A stretch of DNA of 64,000 nucleotides from Enchytraeus crypticus (taxonomy: Eukaryota; Annelida; Clitellata; Enchytraeida; Enchytraeidae), in NCBI GenBank assembly GCA_905160935.1, contig CAJHZI010000561.1, positions 1 to 64,000 on the forward strand, read 5' to 3'. Below the pieces are notes generated by a model. The model searched no databases. It was not told where the DNA came from and was given only the letters and a program-made list of their open reading frames with translations. Positions 33,001 through 45,000 of this stretch are shown piece by piece (within the stretch, counting starts at the first letter, position 1; each line of letters begins with the position of its first letter). The position numbers and the translations under genes were made by a program.

Positions 33001-36000
33001 GCTGATGTCCCCGCTGCTGCAGCAGCTGCTGCTGATGCTGCTGTAGAGAGATGTTGATGGAGGCAAGACTTGAGCGAGAGCTGCGCTGTACTAGACTGTT
33101 TCTATACACAATCAGATAACGACACAGTTGAGACAAAGTTTAACGTCAGTTTTCTGTTCCAAAAGCACGTAAGTGACGGTGATAGTACTGGATTTGAACT
33201 ACGTACCTATTGGTCCACAGTCGGCCAACTATCAACATGTTGTCAACTCGGGCTTCTTCATTTAAACGAGTCCTAAACGGTTTAATTAACTCTTCAGTAT
33301 ATGATTTTTAATTATACAGGATATATTTCACAATGCTGTCAAAGACCTGGCACAGTAAGCTAGTTGCTCAGTCACAATGAGAAAGTTCAATTCATTATGA
33401 CACAGTTTTAACCAAGACATCTTCTTCAGTGCACTGCCAAGTGGCAGGTTCAAGGTACATATTCATACTCAAAGTCTGCTTTCTCGCTCCATAAGAGCAC
33501 TCCTCAGATCAACAAGTTAATTCTTTCATAAAGTCTATGCCTTATCCGTACCTTATGTAGCCTATAGATTGGGAAAAGTATGGCTTCTGAGGTGTTTTCC
33601 CGTTGCCTTCCTCAGTTGCATGGATTAATTATCATTTAATCCCGGGGGAAAATATTTCATTATACTCAGCTCAAAGCTAAAAGCTAAGGTTAACGTCAGT
33701 TTCCTCACTCGAAAGCGATGTCTGTAACGGGCGAGCCCAGGATTTGAACCCGCACCATCTGATCCGCGGTCGATTATCTTACCGACTTCGCCACTGGCTC
33801 AAGCACAGGTGTTTGATTTCAAATTCAAGTTAATTATTGAAATGACAGATTTCAGATAAAGTTTTTAAGCTGAATGGCCTACAAGTACCAAGACATAATC
33901 TGAAACAAATCCGTTCCTACAGTCAATAAATTGTTAAATCCAGACGGCAAAATTTTGGGCACATACAGAGTATAAAGATGGGAATTTTCAACATGTTTAC
34001 ATTCGTGTTCAGCTCAGCTTAATGTAAATGAAAGCTCTGATTTGGAGATACAAGGAAATTAAAACTCGGTTGGGGTTTCCGCTAGACAAGAGTTTTGGTT
34101 CAGGTTTCAATTGCTACAGAATGTTATTCTTAAATTATTGCTAGCTGTAATATGCGTTACTTCAGTGTGACAAGCACGACTAGAATTCATGGAGTGAAAA
34201 CAAAACAAAAGTATAAACACGGGAGCACAATCAACGAAACAGTAAAATATAAATGGCTAAAGAATTATAGTTTTCTGACTGAATCAGCCGTCTCGTCTTC
34301 ATTCATCTTCTATTCATCGTTTTCATGAATTGCTATGCCAGCAGTCCTACTTCGAATATCTTCAATATCGCCATTCAACAGAAAGTTGTAACTTATTTTT
34401 CCTTATTACAAGACACTGTTTATCAGCCTGAACTCAAACCCAGGTTTTAGGAAAGAATGTCCATATACTGTAAATATAATATGATTTTTCGAATTGGCTC
34501 CAGTTGGCATTAGTAATTTTATAACGAAATGTAAATAAGTACAATGTTCCTAACTTTAAGATAAATCGGTAACTTTACTAAATATATTACTTCCAAAATA
34601 GTTTGTCTTAATAACTAGCTTAAATTAATGAGTTTCCTTCAAACTACTGGTCTGAGAAAATGTTCTAATTTCAACAGACATTTATTCTAAACTGAACAAT
34701 GACGTCAACCTCTGACTAGCTGAGAACTTAACGAATAGCAAAGGTCATAGGTCAATCTCTGACGGGCAGGCACCAAGGTCATAACATAGATGAGAACATC
34801 AATAATAACAAAGGTCAGAGATCAGGCAGCAAGGTCATAACATAGATGTGAACATAAATAATAACAAAGGTCAGAGGTCAACCTCTGACGGGCAGGCAGC
34901 ATGGTCATAACATAGAGATAGAAGAGAACATAAATAATAACAAAGGTCAGAGGTCAACCTGTGACGTGAGAACATAAATAATAACAAAGGTCATAGGTCA
35001 ACCTCTGACGTGCAGGCAGCATGGTCATAACATAGAGATAGAAGAGAACATAAATAATAACAAAGGTCAGAGGTCAACCTGTGACGTGAGAACATAAATA
35101 ATAACAAAGGTCAGAGGTCAACCTCTGACGGGCAGGCAGCATGGTCTGCTGCAGACGTCTCTTGTTGATGTCGTTGTCGGCGGCGGCGACAGACGATGAG
35201 ATACTGTCGAGCGTGAGACCAGAGAACCCCGCGTCGTCACCAGGGGTCGAGGGTTGAGTGTCAGGCAGCACGGCCGAGTGGTAGTGGTTGTATATGCTGC
35301 CATCTGTATATGTGAAAAGTAAACACGCATTATAGTGAAATGATCAAAGGTGTTGATATCTATCACTTTTAATACCACATATTAAAATATCACTTTTATT
35401 ATACCACATATCTGGCTTGAGCCAGTGGCGAAGTCGGTAAGACACTCGACCTAGGATCAGTAGGTGCGAGGTTCAAATCCTGGGCTCGCCCGTCACTGAC
35501 ATCGCTTTCGAGTTAGGAAACTGACGTTCACCTTAGCTTTACCAGCTTTACATGTATAGACCGTTAGGCAATTTAGACCATTTTCTGCATAACCAGTCTA
35601 GTGAATGTCTGAGATTTTACTCTTAGATCGGCGCGGCTGGGATTCGAACCCACGAGGTTCGGAATTCACCTCAGGATCTGTCATTTAAAACTTCATGACG
35701 TTACCCCTAAGCCATTAAGACATTCTAATATACATTATATATAAATATTATTATTATTATTATTATACATTAATGTACACACATTCATGCGTGCATTTAA
35801 TCAATCAATCTATGCATCAAAATCATTCAAAAGTTAATTAATTAATCAGTCGATTAATCTGTCGATTACGCAATCACCAATCACTCGGTGAATTAATTAG
35901 TAATCAATTAGTAAATACCAAAAAATTGATTTTGACATCTATAACACGCAGTGTCTCATAATTTTACATGAGCATTAAGGAACGAGTGAAATTACATCGA

Positions 36001-39000
36001 TATCAATGTATATTATACACTAATTAGTTAACAGCCCTAACCATCAATTACAGCAGGGCTTCTATTGCTCTAAGCAGTCAAGACTATACAGTATATTCAT
36101 AAGCTTTGCATTTGGGCTACAAAGAAAAGAAGACAGAAGAAAATCACTCAGGATTCATCGGGAATGACAGTTAGTATGTAGTGTAAAACAATATGAGAAA
36201 GTCAGACACAGTTTTTTATTTGCAGATATCTTTATTTGCAGAGTTGGAGCACACTTGTCAAATAAACAGAAGGAAAGACTACAAACTCCGCCTCACTGTC
36301 TCTAACAGTCTACGTGTGATACAGAAGCAGACGTTAAGTGCAACTGAATATAGATTTAAACAAAGCTACAATACTGTATATCAAAGCCTAGCTGAGATTT
36401 AATCAAAGTCAAGCAGAGACTTAAACAAAGACACGGTACTACAGTATCTCATAGTATAGCTTCAAAAAATTCCATGGTACAGTATGTCAAAGTATCGCTC
36501 CAAATATTATCATGGTACAGTATATCAGAGTAGCACTAAGGCCTTCCTTAGATTTTGCAGTATTTATTAACTGGTCTGAACCAGGTTAGTAGCCCATTAG
36601 TTTGTCATAAGTCATTAGCTAATGACTTCAAACGAATGTCTAGCTCATTAGCCCATAAAGTCAATTCCTCCTCTACAGTCCAATAGGATTTCAAAGCGAA
36701 TATACGAAGAATTGACTAAGCTATCGCAATTGTGCTAAAGGTTTATTTTTTAATGTGCATGTGTATGTCAAAGTATCGTTTCAAAAAATGCCGGTGTGTA
36801 CGGTATGTCAAAGTATCGTTTCAAACAACGCCATTGTACGGTATGTCAAAGTATCCTTCAAACAACGCTATTGTACGGTATGTCAAAGTATCCTTCAAAC
36901 AACGCCATTGTACGGTATGTCAAAGTATCCTTCAAACAACGCCATTGTACGGTATGTCAAAGTATCCTTCAAACAACGCCATGGTCACGTATGTCAGAGT
37001 ATGCTTCAAACAATGCCATGGTAAAGTATGTCAAAGTATCTTTCAAACAACGCCATGGCACTGTATATCAAAGTATCACTTCAAACACTGTTATGATACT
37101 GTATATCAATGCACAGCATAGCACCACATCACTTACCGCTGCTTTGCAGAGAACGGAGTTCTTTTATAATATCTTTTGGTGACGTACGATACTCGGCAGT
37201 CAGATTCCAGCATCCACGTATCAATTCATACACCTTGTCCGGACAATACGTCGGTTGTATTGGCATCACACCTGATGTCACAAATCTGCACACCTGCAAT
37301 AGAAAAATTTCAAATTACTACAATGAAATTTGCATTGAGATGCTACTTAATTTGTGCACAAGATATAAAAAAGAAAATTATGAAATAAATTTAGCTCAGG
37401 TCAAATTTACTTAATAATTTTTTGTTCAAATATCATATATACGCTGTACATATAATAAATTACATATACATTTTTCTTGATAAATAAATAAAATTATTTC
37501 TTTCTATCTTCGATAAACTAACTCTCATCATCATCCTCTTTTTCCCATGAATCCCAGTTAAACTAGGGTCGGGATTATCCATTTGCTTAAAATATAGATG
37601 TATTTCTGGAGTGTAGGCACTCACCAACTGAAGCCCATACTGACATTGGTTTGGATTTTAATGCTTTGTCGCCTTGTCGCCTTTTACGACACGTGCAGTC
37701 CACGTTGGTCTATTCTTCAGCAACCCAGACACAACAAGGGTAATCGATAAACTGTAATATACTGAAATATTATTTAACCGACCATGTTGTTTTTTTGTCA
37801 CTGGGTTATGCTTGGAAATATGGCGATGTTTAATTTCAATTTATATTTCAACTTAAAACTATTATATCTGAAGCCAATAACGATCAAAAATGGTAAGGAT
37901 TTCGTTGCCTTACAGAGAGTAAATATAATCAACGTCTTTTGTGATAAATGTGCAGACTTCGAATAGTTCATTCTTGTCTGTATACATGTGTATTTTCTAG
38001 ATTCTCTGCATTCTGTGTATTGCGTATAGAAACAAGTATAAAGAAAGAGAGAAAGTGAGAGAGAAGAGAAAAATATGTTTTATTTCACAAAATTTCACAA
38101 AATTCATAGAGTAATCACATTAATGAACGTGTGACAAATAAAATAAAATAAGCATTATCAGAATCTTAATATTAAGTGCAATACGTCCTGTATGTGCAAA
38201 ATAGAAAGACATACTTCAACGCGGGACATGTTTTCAAAGAGTCGAGCGCCTGCTGAAAACATTTCATACAGTGTCGTACCATAGGCGTATCTGTCTGACT
38301 CGTGAGTCATCTTACTGAGATCATCGTAGCACTCTGGAGCTATCCATGGTAATCTAGAAAATCAATCAGTGATTTTGTGATTTTAGAATAAAATTTCAGT
38401 ATTAATTTGAGCGATTTTAGGATTAAATTGAGTGATGTTAGAATTAGTTTCAGTGATTTTAGAATTAATTTCAGTAATTTTAGGATTAAATTGAGTTGCT
38501 TTAGATTAAATTTAATAACTGTAACTAAAACTTTGAACAAATGCTTCATAAACATCCGATTAATTTGCACTTCATAACGTTTTGGCTTAATTACTTTCAC
38601 TCTAATCCCTCAACAAATTTATATAAGAGAATACTATTGAAACAAAAGAGCACAATAATTATTATATTAGGGCACAATAATAATCTATATTAGGGTGGGA
38701 TTTATCGCACACAGTTTAGCTGCGCGAAAAATGAAGTTAAGCTACGCCGCGCACAGTTAGTACTTTGTGGGTGACCAACTTGGAAGACCGAGTACTGGCA
38801 GCTTCGAATGAAATAGTCCCGAGGGTGTTACAAGGTTTATCTTAAATTCGCGTTGGCTGCGATCAATGCGCCAACAAAAGGCAACGATTACTAATAACAA
38901 TGAAGAGAAAGGAGGAAAAAACGAAAACAACAAAAACAGCAACTATAAGAAAGGAAACATTGTAAACACATACAGTTTTTGTGTGTGTTTAAACTGATTA

Positions 39001-42000
39001 AGTAGCTGTTATTATTAGTTGTCTCGTTTACCTCAACAAATTCAGCTCGTGGTCAATTGGCAGAACGTTATACAAATGAACCATTCCGGGATCCGAGAGC
39101 TTCACTTTAAATATCCCGCTCGTCTCGTGACTGTATAGCAGAATATTTCTGCAGCAGATTCTACCGTGCACAAAATCTTTCTCCTCCTGAAATAGCAGTC
39201 ACATACTGTGTAATGATTCACTGTACTACAATTAAAGGCATCTGACTAATTCAACACTGCACACAATAGTTGACTGTAATTACAATTAAAGACATCTGAC
39301 TAGATCGGCCCTGAAAAAGATCCAGTAGTATGGTATACACTATATTCTCTCTCTCTTCAGTGCACTATCAAGTGGCAGGTTCAAGGTACATATTCATACT
39401 CAAAATCTGCTTACTCGCTCCATAACAGCACTCCTTAGATCAACAAGTTAATCCCTTCACAAAGCCTATGCCTTACCCATACCTTATGTAGCCTACAGCT
39501 TGGGAAAAGTATGGCTACACTATATTACACTATAGTACGAAAATGAAAGAAGAGGAAATAAATTCTGAAATAATTAAGAAAATTACGAATCTATAAATTT
39601 CTATAAATCGCATTTATAGAAGTTTGTACTTTTAGATTAGCTCAGCTACACGAGAAATAGTCCCATGAAGAATTTAAATATTGCAAAATTACAAAACCAT
39701 TCTGCAATAGAGTTACAAAATTAAGATTTCAGTTAATAAGCGCATCATTCTGCATCCAAGGATTCTAAAGCTAGAGGTGAAAGACATCACAAAGAGTCTA
39801 GTATCATCTGTTTAGTCAGGCCAGTGAAGTGTCCAAGCAACTGCGAAATAGACTAAATGGATGCGGCATCTTTACCACAACGCGACTACGAAGGAAAGGA
39901 AGAAGATAATGGCAAACTATTTCAGAAGCCGCATTTCCTTTAGTTAATGGCTGCATTTATTCTCTCTATTTATTGTAATACTCTACCACCGACTCTTCGG
40001 AAGTCTTCAGTTAAATCACATCGGCCTTTGCTTTCCTATGAGCAGTTCCACAGGCAGTTGAGGACCTAACTTTCCATTTCTCTTTTCCATTCAGAGTTGC
40101 GACTTTCTGAGAATTCTGAGTTGCGACTAGCAGCCAAATCTCCTTTTCTTTCATTACCTTTATCTTTGGACTGATTTTTTGAATTTGGAATGCGCACCAT
40201 TTTGGACCTTCTTTTTGCTCGTCGGCTTGTATTTGTCTTGTATTCAATAGTTCTCGATGTTTTAATTTGTAGTAACATGAGACGGGGGGCGTCCCTGACA
40301 TCATCCTTGTATGATGAAACGAACGTAAACCTTTATTATTATTATTTATTTATTTTATTTTAATTTTTACTTTTTACCCCGGAGTAAAGAACCTGGGGTT
40401 TGATAAAAACGATTCAAGCAATACGTGCTGAATCGCCGCCCGGCTACTCGAGGTCATCAATCGGCTTAAAAGAATTGTTGAAGCAGACTGCATTAAATCT
40501 TTGCAAAGTCATGGAAATCCTTTGCCAAAGAAAAGATGTCTCTCGCTTATCGCCGGTTTGCTCTGCAATAAGTCTGCCTATGCCATTAATAAAGTCAGCT
40601 CCTTCGGGATTCATCGGGCCCATGGTTTCAATGGCCACCGGAACAATGGTCACGATTTATTAACGTAATTTTATCTTGCTATAAGATGAACTGCTTTAAA
40701 TTTAAGCAATCATCACAAATGACGCTGATTCTAATTTATTTCAGTCAAGCACGGAAATCGTTACAGGAAATCGTTACAGCTGTCAATGGCCACCCAGCTT
40801 CATATCCTAAGGACAGATCACGGTATTTATCCAATTTCCTAGAGGCAGCATGAACAGCAGCTCCACCGGCTGTGACTGAAGTCGTATTCAGGTAGGAGTT
40901 TGCCATAGTATCAATGACCGCGACGTCCCATACGGTACATTTACCGTTGCACCAGGGCACTAAAGTCATGCCGTCCGGGCACCTGCCGTCTGATCTTGAC
41001 AACTCACTTGGTTCCTTAGAGGAAGGGAAGCCTGCTCTTGAAAGTGCTCGCCATATAAGTCATTTAAATTGTGATGGCGAGACATTCTACCTGAGCTGCG
41101 TTTGCAGGAGAGGCCGCGGAGACCTAAAGCGTCGACTTCATGACCGCAGAGGCACATGTGAGGCTCACAGTTTTCACCCCTAAATGGAAACTAACGGCTA
41201 CTCGAATTGTCTCGTTGTCTAAAAAAATCCCACAAGAAGCAACAGGGATAGCGTGAAGCCAGTCGCTGCTTCTTTTGGTTGATACAGCTATGAGTCGTGC
41301 TCTGTCTACTGCAATGGACTGGGATTCTAACAGACTGTTATAAATCCGATCCACTATAGGACGGTCCCATGATTTCTGGTTAATGACTGAGGTAGAAGAT
41401 GGAGCACTGGAGTTGAGGCTTTTGGACCAAACTGGCAACGCAACGTCAATGGATATATCGGCAGAAATGGAGCACTTGTGAAGGATGGCGTCTTACAACT
41501 GACTGGTTCCCATCGCTGATGCCAAGAAGGCTGACGGCGCGATATGGGAAGCAAGACGAGTTCCGAGACCACCCTTGCTCACCGGTAGACTGATTTATTA
41601 TTATCATTATTGTTACTATTATTATTATTATTGACGACAGTAGCACTCTATTGTTGTTATTATTATTATTAAGTTAGCAGAGACAGATCGGATTAATTTG
41701 AGAATTTAAAGAGTCTGAACTTTAGTGAGAATGAAAGAAGACTGAGAGCATACAAATATCCAGGGACTCCCCATTGGGCAGAACACCAGCGTAAAAGAGA
41801 GAGAAAGCGTAAAAAAGAAAGAAAGAGAAAGAAAAAGAAAGAACAGAGAAAGAGGGAGAGAGGGATAGATAGATAGAGAGTGCGATAGATAGAAAATAAC
41901 GTAAATATATCCCGAGACCTAACTTTAGGCGCCGTGTAAGAGAGAGCGAAAGAGAGAGAGCCTCTCTCTTTCTAGATCGATGGACAGTGTGTGTGTATGA

Positions 42001-45000
42001 GAGATTGAGATAAGAGAAATAGAGAGAGAGAGAGAGAGAGAGAGTAAGAGAGAGAGTAGAGAGAGATAGATAGATAGACAGATACATAGACAGGCAGACA
42101 GATAGATAGACAGACAGACAGACAGACTGACAGACAGACAGGTATATAGATATAGAGAATAAAGTAAATACAACACTAGTAGAGAATAAAGTTAATAAAT
42201 TACTACTAATGACTAAAATGCACAGGTCATACTTGTACAGCTGTAAACTAATCGCTAATCCTAATGAACACACCAGATACAGGAGAGCTGAAGCGATCTG
42301 CTCCGCGGCCAGCACAAAGTGATAGATCTTTATATCCAGCTCCGGCTCTGCCAGGTAATCCGCCAGCGAGCCCTTCGGTGCCAGTTCCGTGACGAAAGAC
42401 ACGGGTGGCGCCAGACACGTGGCATATATCGGCACTATGGTTGCGTGACTCCAGAACACAGCGCGGCCTAGTCCTTCCACGAAGTACTGTTAATATACAA
42501 AGAATATATCTCTCTCTCTCATTTACGCCAGTCATTTACTACACTTACAAACTCAATTTAACATAACATAACGGCACACTGAGTCAAGAAGCACAGATGC
42601 TTACTTAAGGCCCATTCCTCCTTCCTCTCCATGGCTATTAGTAATCGTTGCCTTTCGATGGCGCATCAATTGCAGCCGGCGCGGATTTAAGAATAACCTT
42701 CCAATCACCCTGAGATTTTTTCCTTCCTAAGCTGTCTATATGTATTAATTTAACAGCATTCGTTTGATAGCCCAGTTGGCAGTACACATGCATATGCCCG
42801 CTGAAGGCTATAGAGTAGATTCAAGTCTTCGAGAGTGCCATTGGAATAACAAATCTTATGCCACGCTTTAAAATACTAACTAAGCCTATTTTATTGTCGC
42901 TAAATGAGTGCTACTCAAATTAAAATCAATTATTTGATAGAATTGCATATTTTATATGCTAAATGAAAATATGATCCTACTTTTTTTGTAAATTTAACCA
43001 AGTTCGATTACATTTACAATATAAACTAAAATTTCAATTTGCATGATTGAAAAGAATAGCGCGTGTACCATAAGACGGACGTGAGACGCAACTATAAACA
43101 GCCAGAAAAAGCTGGTAAAGCTAAGGTTAACGTCAGTTTCCTCACTCGAAAGCGATGTCAGTGACGGGCGAGCACAGGATTTGAACCCCGCACATATTGA
43201 TCCGCGGTCGAGTATCTTACTGACTTCGTCACTGGCTCCAGCCATAAAAAAATAACTAGTAGCAAGATTAATGGACCTGCAGCAGACTGGAATATTCCTG
43301 AGCAAGCTGTTTCACCGCCACTCTCCTCGGGGGTCCGTCGTGTCGTTCTTGCACAGCCTCAAACACTTTCGTCAACTGTCCCTCCCCTGAAAACATCCAT
43401 TGTCTCCTTAATCCCAATACCAGATCAACCGAATCAGCAACAACGCAACATAACGTTACAGCAATTAGATTCTACAGTCATCAATGACAACATAAAGCGC
43501 TTGTAACAGAGTTCTGCGAACCTTGCAGGGAAGATATCGTTATAGCAATGTTAAAGATCTTTAGGTTTCTTATGATATTTTGCCAGTACATCTATTGCAT
43601 AAATACTGTATGGCCCAGTTAATTCATACATGTATTTACAGTAATTTACTTAAGTCTACAGTACTGGCTAATATGTTTGAAGTCTACAAGTTTACAGTAT
43701 TGGCTAATATGTTGATCTCAACCACTCTAACCATAACTATTCAACCTAACTGCTTGAATCCAACTATCTGTTTAAAAAATCCAATGCGGTGTTCTATAAA
43801 TCGTATGTAAATGAGGCGTGTACGGACTGGAATCAAAATTCCACCCACATTACGAAACATCAATTGCTGCCAACCTTTTCTAGAAAATATTAAATATGCT
43901 TATTATAAAATTGGTTACAATAATTAAATTGCTTTTTTCTCATCCAACTTCTGCTTTGTTGTATTTAAATCTTCATTGATTCGACACTGTCACTTTATGT
44001 CACTCCTTTATTTTAATTTAAAGTTGATTTAAGCATGTAGGACGATTGTTAGCAAGGTGATTGGCATCCAGGTGTCAACTAGATAGGGTTTATGCTCCCT
44101 CATTGATGGCCTGGTTTTGCATGTATCAGACTGCCAGTCTTTGCGTTTTACTTAAGTACCTTTATGTTATTCGAAATATGCTGACTGCTGTGCTGTGTAA
44201 CATGTGAACAAATAAACATGTCTCTCAAATTCTAGATTCTTTATAGATGCCATTTTATAACAGACTTCCGCAGACAATATCGCCCACTACTTAACAAACC
44301 AAATTTCGCCACTACAGTAATGTTGAGAGAGAAAGCAGTTGTTAAACACGAAGCAAAAATTACAAGTTTGGATTTCATAAAACTAGTAATAACTATAAGT
44401 TAGCCAGATCATCATACCTCTAAATCTAATATAACTAGTCATAGCTATAGGTTAGCTAGGTCATCATACCTATAAATCTAATATAACTAGTCATAGCTAT
44501 AGGTAAGCTAGGTCATCATACCTCTAAATCTAATAGAACTAGTCATAGCTATAGGTAAGCTAGGTCATCATACCTCTAAGTCTAGTATAACTAGTCATAG
44601 CTATAGGTTAGCTAGGTCATCATACCTATAAATTTATTCGGTTTAATTGAAGGAATGATCATAGCCACGTCAGTGCCGACTCTTCCTTCCTTGTCCCTAC
44701 CAACAGATATGTCATCATCTCCAAATTCCGGTCGACAGAGGTAGAGCTTAGCGTGGCCTGAGAACACGGTAGTAATCGAGAAAATAAAAATACAGTGAGA
44801 CGAACGTCAATATAATAAGAATATAATAAGATGAAGGAGGGGTATAGTGACGAAGAAGGGAAGGACCATAATATTATTAATTAGATTAGGACTACTAATA
44901 TTCATTTCTTTATTCGTCAAAAACAGACAGGATCAAGATGCATCATATATAAATATATACACACACATACACACAAAAACATAGGATCATAAAACAATCA

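Noticed and set aside
36732-37182. Three overlapping 90-130 codon frames
   Set aside because: 37-bp tandem repeat that cycles through all frames.
38695-38930. 5S rRNA gene
   Set aside because: Only part of 5S is present, with many changes and a SINE body attached; similar copies occur elsewhere.
41722-42480. 252-codon frame beginning with kinase-like sequence
   Set aside because: Only its first part is JAK exon 9; the rest is read-through into GA/GATA-rich intron.
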